From Bacilli bacterium (GTDB lineage: Bacteria > Bacillota_I > Bacilli_A > RF39 > UBA660): 64,000 bases of DNA. This document shows, in pieces, positions 16,977 to 25,647 of the stretch (positions within the stretch are counted from its first letter, which is position 1; each line of letters starts with the position of its first letter). Made by a program: the position numbers and the translations under genes. The notes beneath the pieces are model-generated. The model did no database searches. It was not told the DNA's origin and saw only the letters and a list, made by a program, of their open reading frames with translations. The DNA is taken from the NCBI GenBank assembly GCA_900768815.1, contig CAAGEE010000004.1, positions 1 through 64,000 on the forward strand. The letters run 5' to 3'.

Positions 16977-17485
16977 TATCCTAATATCTCCTCTACTGTT
17001 TTGCCACGAAGTTCTGCTACTTGCTCTGGAGTCTTAATTGACTTTAAAGCATTTAGAGCAGCTGTAGCCATATTTAATTTTGTTCTTGCTCCTAATGATT
17101 TAGAAACAACATCACGAATTCCTGCTAAATCTAAGATAGCACGAACAGAACCACCAGCAATGATACCAGTACCAGCAGCAGCAGGTTTTATTATAACTCT
17201 AGCAGCTCCAGCAGTTCCGATTGCTTCATGTGCAACTGTTCTTCCATCAATTAGAGGTATTGTGATTAAATTTTTATTAGCATCTTGAATTGCTTTTTTG
17301 ATTGCATCAGGTACTTCGTTAGCTTTTCCGATTCCTAAACCAACTTTACCTTTACGATCTCCGACAACTACGATAGCAGAATATCTTCTTTGACGTCCAC
17401 CTTTGTTAACTTTAACAACGCTTTTAACATCAATTACTAATTCTTCTAAAAGTTTGTCTTTAGTCTCACGAGATTTCTTTTGCAT
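16976..17485 (-). CDS. rpsE: 30S ribosomal protein S5
   Basis: S5, 169 residues, involved in decoding accuracy. Double-stranded-RNA-binding-like N-terminal part (VVKVNKGGRQRRYSAIVVVG) and the GTGIIAGGSVRAILDLAGI motif are present. It is directly followed by rplO; the usual rpmD between them is absent. Confidence 0.98.
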   Translation of the reverse strand: MQKKSRETKDKLLEELVIDVKSVVKVNKGGRQRRYSAIVVVGDRKGKVGLGIGKANEVPDAIKKAIQDANKNLITIPLIDGRTVAHEAIGTAGAARVIIKPAAAGTGIIAGGSVRAILDLAGIRDVVSKSLGARTKLNMATAALNALKSIKTPEQVAELRGKTVEEILG

Positions 17486-17497
17486 AATACCCTCCTA

Positions 17498-17860
17498 TTA
17501 GAATTCTAATCCATTTTCACGTGCTGCTTCAGCTAAAGCTTGTACACGTCCATGATAAAGGTATCCACCTCTATCGAATACTACTTTTGTAATTTTGGCT
17601 TTTTTTGCTTTTTCAGCGATTGCTTTTCCAACAACCTTTGCTGCTTCTACATTACTTCCGTTTTCAATCTTTAAATCTTTGTCTAATGAGGAAGCAGATA
17701 CTAGAGTAGTATTAGCTGTATCATCGATTATTTGTGCATAAATGTCTTTGTTTGAACGGAATACACATAATCTAGGTACTGCACTTGTTCCCATAAGTGT
17801 TTTACGAATTCTTTCATGACGATTAATACGCATACTATTACGAGATTCTTTTTTTATCAT
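17498..17860 (-). CDS. rplR: 50S ribosomal protein L18
   Basis: L18, 120 residues, a 5S rRNA-binding protein. Recognised by RHERIRKTLMGTSAVPRL, FRSNKDIYAQIIDD and the C-terminal FDRGGYLYHGRVQALAEAAR. Lies 12 bases before rpsE. Confidence 0.98.
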   Translation of the reverse strand: MIKKESRNSMRINRHERIRKTLMGTSAVPRLCVFRSNKDIYAQIIDDTANTTLVSASSLDKDLKIENGSNVEAAKVVGKAIAEKAKKAKITKVVFDRGGYLYHGRVQALAEAARENGLEF

Positions 17861-17882
17861 ATTATTTTCTCCTTCCTACCTA

Positions 17883-18413
17883 TTAAGCAGCTTTCTTTCC
17901 TTCTTTACGACGAATATGTTCGTCTTTGTAACGAATACCTTTACCCTTATATGGTTCAGGTTGTCTTACTTTTCTAACGTTAGCAGCAAATTCACCAACT
18001 AATACTTTATCAATACCTTTGATAGCAATTTCAGTATTACCATTTGCTTCTACTGTTAATCCAGCTGGAACTTTCATTTCTACTGGATGTGAATATCCAG
18101 CATTGATTACTAATTTATCACCTTGAACACTGAAACGGTAACCTACACCAATGATTTCTAATGATTTTGAATATCCATTAGTTACGCCAATAATCATGTT
18201 ATTGATTAGGGCATTCATTGTACCATGCATTGCTTTAGCACTTTCATTTAAACGTTCTAAAATAATTGTGTTACCTTCTTGTTTCATTGTAATATCTTTT
18301 AACATTGGTTGTGTTAGAGTACCCTTAGGTCCTTTTACAGTGACAACATTATCGATATTTTCAACAGTAACTCCCTCTGGAACTGTAATTATACGATTTC
18401 CAATACGGCTCAT
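17883..18413 (-). CDS. rplF: 50S ribosomal protein L6
   Basis: L6, 176 residues with two similar domains. SRIGNRIITVPEGV at the start and the C-terminal PEPYKGKGIRYKDEHIRRKE signature identify it. It lies between rpsH and rplR. Confidence 0.98.
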   Translation of the reverse strand: MSRIGNRIITVPEGVTVENIDNVVTVKGPKGTLTQPMLKDITMKQEGNTIILERLNESAKAMHGTMNALINNMIIGVTNGYSKSLEIIGVGYRFSVQGDKLVINAGYSHPVEMKVPAGLTVEANGNTEIAIKGIDKVLVGEFAANVRKVRQPEPYKGKGIRYKDEHIRRKEGKKAA

Positions 18414-18440
18414 ATTGACACCTCCTTATATTTTATTCAA

Positions 18441-18839
18441 TTACCAAATATAAGCTAGAACTTCCCCACCTATATTTTCTTTACGAGCTTGTTTATCAGT
18501 CATAATTCCTTTTGATGTAGAAATAATTGCTATTCCTAAACCATTTAATACTTTAGGTACTTCATCATTTTTAACATAAACACGAAGTCCTGGCTTGGAA
18601 ATTCTTTTTAGCCCAGTGATAACTCTTTCTTTCTTGTTATATTTTAATGTTAAAACAATTGTTCCTTGAGCATCATCTTTAACTATTTTATAATCTTTAA
18701 TAAATCCTTCTTCTTTTAAAATCTTAGCGATTTCTTTTTTTATTGTAGAAGCAGGAACGCTTACTTCTTCATAACGCATTTGGTTAGCATTACGAATACG
18801 TGTTAACATATCTGCAATTGTATCTGTTACTACTGCCAT
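18441..18839 (-). CDS. rpsH: 30S ribosomal protein S8
   Basis: S8, 132 residues, which binds central-domain 16S rRNA and often represses this operon by binding its own mRNA. TDTIADMLTRIRNAN at the N terminus and GIAIISTSKGIMTDKQAR at the C terminus are diagnostic. Confidence 0.98.
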   Translation of the reverse strand: MAVVTDTIADMLTRIRNANQMRYEEVSVPASTIKKEIAKILKEEGFIKDYKIVKDDAQGTIVLTLKYNKKERVITGLKRISKPGLRVYVKNDEVPKVLNGLGIAIISTSKGIMTDKQARKENIGGEVLAYIW

Positions 18840-18858
18840 TTTGACTCCTCCTTTCCAA

Positions 18859-19044
18859 TTACCAACTTGATTTTTTAATTCCTGGTATTTGTCCTTTATA
18901 AGCTAATTCACGGAAGCAAATACGGCAGATTCCGAACTTGCTTAAAACTGCGTGTGGACGACCACAACGACTACATCTTGTATACTCACGTACTTTGTAT
19001 TTTTGTGGGCGATTAGCTTTTATAATCATACTTTTCTTTGCCAT
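18859..19044 (-). CDS. rpsN: 30S ribosomal protein S14, zinc type
   Basis: The short zinc-binding form of S14 (61 residues, starting MAKKSMI). The ribbon is CSRC ... CRIC, and the C-terminal GQIPGIKKSSW is typical. The start is set by GGGAGGAATATT; a longer frame upstream overlaps rplE. Confidence 0.98.
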   Translation of the reverse strand: MAKKSMIIKANRPQKYKVREYTRCSRCGRPHAVLSKFGICRICFRELAYKGQIPGIKKSSW

Positions 19045-19057
19045 AATATTCCTCCCA

Positions 19058-19597
19058 TTACTTTTTAAAAGGAATTCCAAGTCCATTTAATAAGTCAAAT
19101 GATTCTTCATTAGATTTAGCTGTTGTTACGAATACGATATCCATACCTCTTACCTTAACAACATCATCATAATCTATTTCAGAAAAGATTAATTGTTCTT
19201 TAATTCCCATAGTGTAATTTCCTCTACCATCAAAGGCTTTTGGACTAACACCGCGGAAATCTCTTACACGTGGAAGTGAAATTGAGATTAACTTATCCAT
19301 AAAGTTATACATATTTTCCCCTCTTAGTGTAACTTTGCAACCAATTGGTTGACCTTCTCTTACTTTAAATCCAGCAATTGACTTCTTTGCTTTTGTAACT
19401 ACTGGTTTTTGTCCTGATAATTTAGCAAGGTCTGCTACAGCAGCATCTAATAATTTAGAATTTGATGTTGCATCACCTACTCCAATATTAATAACAATTT
19501 TTTCTAACTTTGGAACTTCCATTTTTGACTTATAATTATATTTCTCCATTAAACTTGGAACAACTTCATTTAAGTATTTCTCTTTTAGGCGGTTCAT
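19058..19597 (-). CDS. rplE: 50S ribosomal protein L5
   Basis: L5, 179 residues, a 5S rRNA-binding protein that touches P-site tRNA. Motifs LEKIVINIGVGDATSNSKLL, SIAGFKVREGQPIGCKVTLR and RGVSPKAFDGRGNYTMGI are conserved. Confidence 0.98.
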   Translation of the reverse strand: MNRLKEKYLNEVVPSLMEKYNYKSKMEVPKLEKIVINIGVGDATSNSKLLDAAVADLAKLSGQKPVVTKAKKSIAGFKVREGQPIGCKVTLRGENMYNFMDKLISISLPRVRDFRGVSPKAFDGRGNYTMGIKEQLIFSEIDYDDVVKVRGMDIVFVTTAKSNEESFDLLNGLGIPFKK

Positions 19598-19614
19598 AGT
19601 TACCCTCCTTCCAA

Positions 19615-19926
19615 TTAATCAAGCTTCTCGTTTGATTTTTTTGCTATTCTTATTTTTTTACCTGTTTTTGTATCTGTTGTATGTCCTATTCTAGTTCTTT
19701 TTTTAGTTTTAGGATCAATTATCATAACATTTGATGCATTAATTGGTGCTTCTATTTCTAAGATTCCACCAGATTCTTGTCCTGTAGGTTTTTGATGTTT
19801 TTTTACAACGTGAACACCTTCAACAATAACTTTATTTTCCGCTCTTAATGTTTTAATTATTTTTCCTTTTTTACCTTTATCAGAACCAGTGATAACTACA
19901 ACTTCATCTCCTACTTTAAAGTTCAT
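19615..19926 (-). CDS. rplX: 50S ribosomal protein L24
   Basis: L24, 103 residues, assembly initiator of the 50S subunit. The KOW motif is GDEVVVITGSDKGKKGKI. Lies between rplN and rplE. Confidence 0.98.
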   Translation of the reverse strand: MNFKVGDEVVVITGSDKGKKGKIIKTLRAENKVIVEGVHVVKKHQKPTGQESGGILEIEAPINASNVMIIDPKTKKRTRIGHTTDTKTGKKIRIAKKSNEKLD

Positions 19927-19939
19927 ATTTATCCTCCTC

Positions 19940-20308
19940 TTATAGTACTTCTTTTGCTAAAGATACGATTTTCATGTAATCTTTATCACGAAGTTCTCTT
20001 GCTACTGGTCCAAAAATACGAGTACCTACTGGACTCTTGTCATCACGAATGATAACACAAGCATTGTCATCGAACTTAATATAACTTCCATCTTCACGAC
20101 GAACGCCTTGACGACTACGAACGATAACTGCTTTTACAACTTTTCCTTTTGGAATTGGTGAATTTGGAATGGCATTTTTTACTGTTCCAACTACTACATC
20201 ACCAATGTTACCTGTTTTAACTTTACTTCCACCTAGAACACGGATTACTAATAATTCACGAGCTCCAGAGTTGTCAGCAACCTTCATACGGCTTTCTTGT
20301 TGTAACAT
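19940..20308 (-). CDS. rplN: 50S ribosomal protein L14
   Basis: L14, 122 residues. Begins MLQQESRMKVADNSGARELL and carries GDVVVGTVKNAIPNSPIPKG and the C-terminal IFGPVARELRDKDYMKIVSL signature. Confidence 0.98.
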   Translation of the reverse strand: MLQQESRMKVADNSGARELLVIRVLGGSKVKTGNIGDVVVGTVKNAIPNSPIPKGKVVKAVIVRSRQGVRREDGSYIKFDDNACVIIRDDKSPVGTRIFGPVARELRDKDYMKIVSLAKEVL

Positions 20309-20335
20309 AGATTATTCCTCCTTCTCATCTAAGCG

Positions 20336-20596
20336 TTAAATAATAACTGCTTCTTTTACGATTTCTTTTAAATAGAAATGCTTAGTTTTTGATAATGGTC
20401 TAGTTTCTACTATTCTAACTATATCTCCAACTTTTGCTATATTCTTTTCATCATGTACACAATATTTCTTAGAGCTTTTAACTCTTTTGTGATATAACGG
20501 ATGGTTTTTATAAGTTTCAACTAATACGCTTATTGTTTTATCATTAGTTGCGTTAACTACTTTACCAACTAATTCTTTACTAACTTTCTTTTCCAC
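20336..20596 (-). CDS. rpsQ: 30S ribosomal protein S17
   Basis: S17, 86 residues, an OB-fold 16S rRNA binder. Recognised by GKVVNATNDKTISVLVETY and GDIVRIVETRPLSKTKHF. Confidence 0.98.
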   Translation of the reverse strand: MEKKVSKELVGKVVNATNDKTISVLVETYKNHPLYHKRVKSSKKYCVHDEKNIAKVGDIVRIVETRPLSKTKHFYLKEIVKEAVII

Positions 20597-20607
20597 TTTA
20601 TACCCTC

Positions 20608-20811
20608 CTATTCGCTAATCTCACGTTCTCTTAGAACGGTTTTATATCTTGCAACGGTGTGTCTTAATTCTCTGATTCTAGAAGGTTTTTCTAGGTTACC
20701 TGTTGCTTGTTGGAAACGTAAATTAAATAATTCTTCTTTTGCTTCAACTAGTTTTTTGTTAATTTCTTCAGTTGATAGTTCTCTAATTTCTTTAACCTTC
20801 ATTTTACTCAC
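20608..20811 (-). CDS. rpmC: 50S ribosomal protein L29
   Basis: L29, 67 residues, an all-helical protein at the exit tunnel that helps dock SRP and trigger factor. ELFNLRFQQATGNLEKPSRI is the family signature. It overlaps rplP by 8 bases. Confidence 0.98.
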   Translation of the reverse strand: MSKMKVKEIRELSTEEINKKLVEAKEELFNLRFQQATGNLEKPSRIRELRHTVARYKTVLREREISE

Positions 20812-21223
20812 CTTTGCTTTCTTTCATTACGAATTTTGTTGCTACTGGTAATTTATGAGAGGCAAGACGTAATGCTTCACGAGCTACTTCTTCAGTTACT
20901 CCAGAAATTTCAAACATGATTTTTCCTTCTTTAACTACAGCAACCCATCCTTCAACGTTACCTTTACCTTTACCTTGTCTTGTACCAATAGGCTTTTTAG
21001 TTAATGGCATGTGTGGGAAAATATTAATCCATACTTTACCACCACGTTTCATATAACGTGTCATAGCAATACGAGCAGCCTCGATTTGATTAGCAGTAAT
21101 CCAAGCTCCTTCTTTTGCTTGTAGACCATAATCTCCGAAGTGTAATTCTCTGTTTCCACGAGATCTACCTTCATAAGGTAATCTATGTACACGACGATAT
21201 TTAGTTCTTGACGGTATTAACAT
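20804..21223 (-). CDS. rplP: 50S ribosomal protein L16
   Basis: L16, 139 residues, near the A-site tRNA. MLIPSRTKYRRVHRLPYEGR, IEAARIAMTRYMKRGGKVWI and GTRQGKGKGNVEGWVAVVK are present. One base separates it from rpsC. Confidence 0.98.
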   Translation of the reverse strand: MLIPSRTKYRRVHRLPYEGRSRGNRELHFGDYGLQAKEGAWITANQIEAARIAMTRYMKRGGKVWINIFPHMPLTKKPIGTRQGKGKGNVEGWVAVVKEGKIMFEISGVTEEVAREALRLASHKLPVATKFVMKESKGE

Positions 21224-21224
21224 A

Positions 21225-21875
21225 TTAATTACCTCCTTTAGCCTTTTTATTTAGGATTTCTCCCTTATAGATCCAAACCTTTACACCTATCTTACCGAAT
21301 GTTGTATCTGCTTCTGATGTAGCATAATCAATATCAGCTCTTAATGTATGTAGCGGAATAGTTCCTTCTGTGTATCCTTCGCTACGTGCCATATCAGCAC
21401 CACCTAAACGTCCAGATACGCTTGTTTTAATTCCCTTAGCTCCTGCTTTCATTGCATTTTTGATTGCACGTTTTTGAGCCATACGGAATGATGCTCTGTT
21501 AGTTATTTGATTAGCAATTGAATCTGCAACTAATTGAGCGTTTAAATCTGCTTTTTTAATATCAACGATTGTGATTTGAACATTTTCATCAGCAACCTTT
21601 GATAGTTGTTTTCTTAATTTGTCCATTTCTTCTCCACCATGTCCAATAATAACACCAGGTTTTGAAGAGTGAATTACAACTTCGCATCTTTTTGCATTTC
21701 TTTCGATTTCAACTTTAGCAACACCAGCGTTTTTTAGATTCTTTGTAATATAATCACGAATCTTAACGTCTTTTGCTAAAAACTTAGCGAAATCTTTATT
21801 GTTAGCATACCATTTTGCTTCCCAATCCTTGTTAATGCCAAGTCTTAGTCCATTAGGATTTACCTTTTGTCCCAT
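21225..21875 (-). CDS. rpsC: 30S ribosomal protein S3
   Basis: S3, 216 residues, part of the mRNA entry channel. MGQKVNPNGLRLGINKDWEA at the start, a KH domain around VIIGHGGEEMDKL, and GRLGGADMARSEGYTEG-like C-terminal domain. Confidence 0.98.
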   Translation of the reverse strand: MGQKVNPNGLRLGINKDWEAKWYANNKDFAKFLAKDVKIRDYITKNLKNAGVAKVEIERNAKRCEVVIHSSKPGVIIGHGGEEMDKLRKQLSKVADENVQITIVDIKKADLNAQLVADSIANQITNRASFRMAQKRAIKNAMKAGAKGIKTSVSGRLGGADMARSEGYTEGTIPLHTLRADIDYATSEADTTFGKIGVKVWIYKGEILNKKAKGGN

Positions 21876-21890
21876 TTTGTAACCTCCTTA

Positions 21891-22226
21891 TTAGTTTTTT
21901 GTAGCCACTACTATAATGATGTGACTAGTTCTATGATCTCTATGTCCAATATGAGAACGTGAATCGAAGAAATGACGTTTCATAACAGGACCAGCATCTA
22001 CTCTTGCTTCTTTAACATAAAGTGTTGCAGCATCTGCACCATTATTATTAACAGCGTTAGCAATAGCAGAGTCTAATACTTTTTTTGTAAGTCTTGCTGA
22101 CTTATTATTAACATTATTTAATATGGTTAATGCTTCTTGAACGCTTTTACCACGAATCATATCTGCTACTAAGCGAGCTCTAATAGGTGATAATCTTAAT
22201 CCTTTAGCAATTGCTTTTGCTTCCAT
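21891..22226 (-). CDS. rplV: 50S ribosomal protein L22
   Basis: L22, 111 residues, lining the exit tunnel and binding site of macrolides. RLSPIRARLVADMIRGKSV and the loop with RVDAGPVMKRHF are recognisable. Confidence 0.98.
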   Translation of the reverse strand: MEAKAIAKGLRLSPIRARLVADMIRGKSVQEALTILNNVNNKSARLTKKVLDSAIANAVNNNGADAATLYVKEARVDAGPVMKRHFFDSRSHIGHRDHRTSHIIIVVATKN

Positions 22227-22250
22227 ATATTTACCCTCCTAGTCATTTTT

Positions 22251-22520
22251 TTATTTCTTTTTGTCTGAACCATGTCCACCAAATTTACGTGTTAAAGCAA
22301 ATTCTCCTAATTTGTGTCCAACCATATCTTCAGTAACATATACTGGTATAAATTCTTTACCATTGTGTACTGCAAATGTGTGTCCAATGAAATCAGGAAA
22401 AATAGTGGAACGGCGTGACCAAGTTTTAATGACTTCTTTTTTTCCAGACTTATTTAATTCTTGAACCTTCTTTAGTAATCTATCGAAAACATAAGGCCCT
22501 TTTTTTAAACTTCTTGCCAT
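22251..22520 (-). CDS. rpsS: 30S ribosomal protein S19
   Basis: S19, 89 residues, in the 30S head. RSLKKGPYVFDRLLKKV, WSRRSTIFPDFIGHTFAVHN and the end GEFALTRKFGGH identify it. Confidence 0.98.
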   Translation of the reverse strand: MARSLKKGPYVFDRLLKKVQELNKSGKKEVIKTWSRRSTIFPDFIGHTFAVHNGKEFIPVYVTEDMVGHKLGEFALTRKFGGHGSDKKK

Positions 22521-22537
22521 CTTTTAATCATCCTTTC

Positions 22538-23368
22538 CTATTTACTATTGCGACGACGTACTATGAACTTGTCAGATTGTTTTTTCTTACGTGTCTTTAA
22601 TCCAAGTGCAGGTTTGCCCCATGGAGTCATTGGTGCTTTACGTCCTACTGGAGCACGTCCTTCACCACCACCATGTGGATGGTCATTAGGGTTCATAACA
22701 GAACCACGAACTGTTGGTCTAATACCCATATGACGTTTACGTCCTGCTTTTCCGATTTTAACTAGTGAAGAGTCTTCATTACCAACCTCTCCAACTGTTG
22801 CCATACATGATTCTAATATTTTTCTTTGTTCTCCAGATGATAAACGAACCATTACATAGTTGTCTTCACGACCAAGTATTTGTGCAGATGTACCAGCGCT
22901 TCTCGCTAGTTCTCCACCTTTTCCTGGACGAAGTTCAATGTTATGAATCATTGTACCTACTGGAATGTTAATTATTGGTAATGCATTACCAACTTTGATA
23001 TCAGCATCTGCTCCTGCTACTACTGTCATACCAACAGTTAATCCTTTTGGAGCGATTATATATCTTTTTTCTCCATCTGCATAATTGATTAGTGCAATGT
23101 TTGCAGTTCTATTTGGATCGTATTCAATGCTTGCTACTGTTCCAGGTACGTTTAATTTGTTTCTCTTGAAATCAATGATACGATATTTTCTTTTAACACC
23201 GCCACCTTGATGACGAACTGTTATCTTACCTTGATTGTTACGTCCACTATTTTTCTTTATTGGAGCAACAAGTGATTTCTCTGGTGTACTAGTTGTAATT
23301 TCATCATTAACTAGTGCAGTCATTTTTCTACGTCCTGGTGTAGTAGGTTTAAAAGTTCTGATTGCCAT
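22538..23368 (-). CDS. rplB: 50S ribosomal protein L2
   Basis: L2, 276 residues, close to the peptidyl-transferase centre. Signature segments include NNQGKITVRHQGGGVKRKYR and VMNPNDHPHGGGEGRAPVGR near the C terminus. Confidence 0.98.
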   Translation of the reverse strand: MAIRTFKPTTPGRRKMTALVNDEITTSTPEKSLVAPIKKNSGRNNQGKITVRHQGGGVKRKYRIIDFKRNKLNVPGTVASIEYDPNRTANIALINYADGEKRYIIAPKGLTVGMTVVAGADADIKVGNALPIINIPVGTMIHNIELRPGKGGELARSAGTSAQILGREDNYVMVRLSSGEQRKILESCMATVGEVGNEDSSLVKIGKAGRKRHMGIRPTVRGSVMNPNDHPHGGGEGRAPVGRKAPMTPWGKPALGLKTRKKKQSDKFIVRRRNSK

Positions 23369-23382
23369 AATTTTTCTCCTCC

Positions 23383-23667
23383 TTAACCAAGATCAATTGT
23401 TTGTCCTTCTGCAAGAGTAACAATTGCCTTCTTTGTACGATTTGTTAATCCTGTGTAACGACCAACTCTTCTTTTCTTAGGTTTTACATTCATTGTTCTT
23501 ACTGATGTAACCTTTACTTTAAAGATTTTTTCAATTGCATCTTTAATTTCTAATTTTGTAGCATTTGGAGCAACTTTGAAAGTATATTTTCCTTCTGCTT
23601 TTGCAATTTGTGATTTTTCAGTAATAACTGGTGCTTTGATTATTTCTAAATACTTAGTGTCTTTCAT
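23383..23667 (-). CDS. rplW: 50S ribosomal protein L23
   Basis: L23, 94 residues, at the tunnel exit. IIKAPVITEKSQIAKAEGK and VRTMNVKPKKRRVGRYTG are the family motifs. Its start overlaps the rplD stop by one base. Confidence 0.98.
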   Translation of the reverse strand: MKDTKYLEIIKAPVITEKSQIAKAEGKYTFKVAPNATKLEIKDAIEKIFKVKVTSVRTMNVKPKKRRVGRYTGLTNRTKKAIVTLAEGQTIDLG

Positions 23668-24293
23668 TATTTAAGCACCTCCTCAACTGTTTTTAATGCT
23701 TCTTCTGTAATTACCATAACGTCTGTGCTAACTAAGTCTAATACATTGATTTCTTCAGCTGCTATTAATACAACGTTTTGTAAGTTTCTGGAAGCTAAGA
23801 TTAAGTTGTCATCAAATTCTTTAACAACTAGCAATACTTTTTTATCAGCAACTTTTAATGCTTCTAACAAGTTAAGCATTTCTTTTGTTTTTGGAGTTGA
23901 TAAACTGATGTTTTCAACAACCATGATTGCTTTTTCTAAAGCCTTATCACTTAATGCTGATTTTAAAGCTAATCTTCTTTCTTTTCTATTTTGTTTTTTA
24001 CTATAATCTCTAGGTACTGGAGTTCCATAATTTCCTCCGCCTACCCATTGAACAGCTCTAATTGAACCTTGACGAGCACGTCCTGTTCCTTTTTGTCTCC
24101 ATGGTTTTCTTCCTCCACCAGAAACTTCTGAGCGGTTTTTAGTTTTATGTGTTCCTTGTCTTAAAGATGCCATTGTTAAGATGATTGCATCGTTTAAAAC
24201 AGCTTTGTTTGGGGTAATTCCAAATATTTCTTCGTTTAAATTAATGTCCTTTACTTTTTCACCTTTTAGATTTAAAAGTTCTACTTTTTTCAT
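23667..24293 (-). CDS. rplD: 50S ribosomal protein L4
   Basis: L4, 208 residues. In Bacilli and Proteobacteria it can also regulate the S10 operon by binding the leader. Motifs RQGTHKTKNRSEVSGGGRKP and KGTGRARQGSIRAVQWVGGG are conserved. The 66-base gap to rplC is the largest inside the operon and contains a TATAAT-like word, so an internal promoter is possible. Confidence 0.98.
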   Translation of the reverse strand: MKKVELLNLKGEKVKDINLNEEIFGITPNKAVLNDAIILTMASLRQGTHKTKNRSEVSGGGRKPWRQKGTGRARQGSIRAVQWVGGGNYGTPVPRDYSKKQNRKERRLALKSALSDKALEKAIMVVENISLSTPKTKEMLNLLEALKVADKKVLLVVKEFDDNLILASRNLQNVVLIAAEEINVLDLVSTDVMVITEEALKTVEEVLK

Positions 24294-24359
24294 CTACGAT
24301 TCCTCCTTTCATCACTTATATTATTGAATTTTCTTTCTTTATTATATAGTGTGATGATT

Positions 24360-25094
24360 TTATTCAGCTGATGTTTCTGTATTTTCTTCAGTTACTGTTT
24401 CTTCAACAACTTCTTCTACAGTTACTGGTGCAGCATAAGTTATTAAGTCAGCAGCAGCTAATTTAACATTAGGTTTCTTTACTGCAGTACGAATCATAAC
24501 AAATGATTTCTTTGGACCTGGAACATTACCTTTAACTAAAATTACATTGTTTTCAGTATCTACTGAAATTACCTCTAAGTTTTGAACTGTTCTTTGAACA
24601 TTACCCATTTGTCCAGGCATCTTCTTACCTTTTAATACATGCATTGGTAATAATGTACCTAGTGAACCAACACCTCTATGGTATTGAGAACCGTGTCCCA
24701 TTGGACCTCTTGTTTGGTTATAACGTTTAATAACGCCTTGGAAACCTTTTCCTTTACTTGTTCCTGTAACATCAACCATTTCCCCAGCTTCAAAAACGTC
24801 AACGTTAACTGTCTGTCCTAATGTATAGTCATTAACGTTTACTCCTCTAATTTCTTTTAAGAAGCGCTTAGGTGTTGTGTTAGCTTTGTTTGTATGACCC
24901 ATTTTTGGTTTGTTGCTTAACTTTTCTCTTACAGTATCTGTTGCAAGTTGAATAGCATCATAACCATCTTTTTCAACTGTTTTGATTTGAGTAACCACAT
25001 TTGGTTCTACTTCAATAACAGTAACCGGAATTAATTTACCATCTTTAGTAAATGTTTGAGTCATTCCGATTTTTTTACCTAAGATTCCTTTCAT
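24360..25094 (-). CDS. rplC: 50S ribosomal protein L3 with acidic tail
   Basis: L3, 244 residues from MKGILGKKIGMTQ. I choose ATG 25094, 8 bases after GGAGG, over the GTG one codon earlier. The core is normal (FQGVIKRYNQTRGPMGHGSQ, HVLKGKKMPGQMGN). The protein extends about 35 residues beyond the usual ~209, with a Val/Glu/Thr-rich acidic end (VEEVVEETVTEENTETSAE), uncommon for a ribosomal protein. Confidence 0.97.
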   Translation of the reverse strand: MKGILGKKIGMTQTFTKDGKLIPVTVIEVEPNVVTQIKTVEKDGYDAIQLATDTVREKLSNKPKMGHTNKANTTPKRFLKEIRGVNVNDYTLGQTVNVDVFEAGEMVDVTGTSKGKGFQGVIKRYNQTRGPMGHGSQYHRGVGSLGTLLPMHVLKGKKMPGQMGNVQRTVQNLEVISVDTENNVILVKGNVPGPKKSFVMIRTAVKKPNVKLAAADLITYAAPVTVEEVVEETVTEENTETSAE

Positions 25095-25109
25095 CACTAT
25101 TTCCTCCTA

Positions 25110-25421
25110 TTATTTTGTTGTGATTTGAATATCTACTCCGCTTGGTAAATCTAAATGAGCTAATGCCTCAATAGTTTCCTTGCTAGGATTCTTGATATCA
25201 ATAAGTCTTTTGTGTGTACGTCTTTCGAATTGTTCACGTGAATCCTTGTATTTGTGCACAGCACGTAAAATTGTAACTTTTTCAATTTCAGTTGGTAGTG
25301 GTACTGGACCAGAAATTACTCCACCTGATCTTTTAGCAGTTTCAACAATTTTCTTAGCAGCATTATCAAGTACTCTGTGATCGTACGCTTTAATTCTGAT
25401 GCGAATTTTTTCTGTTGACAT
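25110..25421 (-). CDS. rpsJ: 30S ribosomal protein S10
   Basis: S10, 103 residues, also known as NusE in antitermination. KIRIRIKAYDHRVLDNAAKK and the tRNA-site loop GPVPLPTEIEKVTILRA are diagnostic. First gene of the superoperon, with GGGAGG before the start. Confidence 0.98.
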   Translation of the reverse strand: MSTEKIRIRIKAYDHRVLDNAAKKIVETAKRSGGVISGPVPLPTEIEKVTILRAVHKYKDSREQFERRTHKRLIDIKNPSKETIEALAHLDLPSGVDIQITTK

Positions 25422-25538
25422 TTTAAATCCTCCCTTCGCCTATATCTAGTATAGACTTGCTCCGTGCAAATAACCTAATAACCAGTTAACAACTTAACCT
25501 GGCGTATCAGCAACCTCGCACATCTAAGCAGTCACACA
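25422..25538 (-). promoter_or_regulatory. S10-operon leader (L4-leader-like)
   Basis: The ~117-base untranslated leader of rpsJ contains the words GTGCGAGGTTGCTGATACGCC and GGTTAAGTTGTTAACTGG, which match my memory of leaders before rpsJ in Bacillus and lactobacilli. Several inverted segments (GTTAAGTTGTTAAC; GCACGGAGC) suggest structure. Such leaders let L4 or another ribosomal protein repress the operon. No covariance search was possible. Confidence 0.6.
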
Positions 25539-25544
25539 TGGTTA

Positions 25545-25573
25545 ATTATAACAGGTGTCCTGTTTATTTGCAA
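25545..25573 (-). promoter_or_regulatory. Sigma-A promoter of the S10 operon
   Basis: TTGCAA (25568-25573) and a perfect TATAAT (25545-25550) are 17 bases apart on the minus strand, 120 bases before rpsJ. Confidence 0.85.
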
Positions 25574-25605
25574 GTGTTTTTTCAATAATTTTGTTATTTT
25601 CCAAG

Positions 25606-25647
25606 GAAAAAAGAGCACATTTATGTTTTTTTATCTAAACGTACTCT
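25606..25647 (-). terminator. Terminator of the Y-family polymerase gene
   Basis: An 11-bp stem with two G-U pairs (AGAGTACGTTT with AAATGTGCTCT on the minus strand) spans the end of the gene and is followed by six T. Confidence 0.8.
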
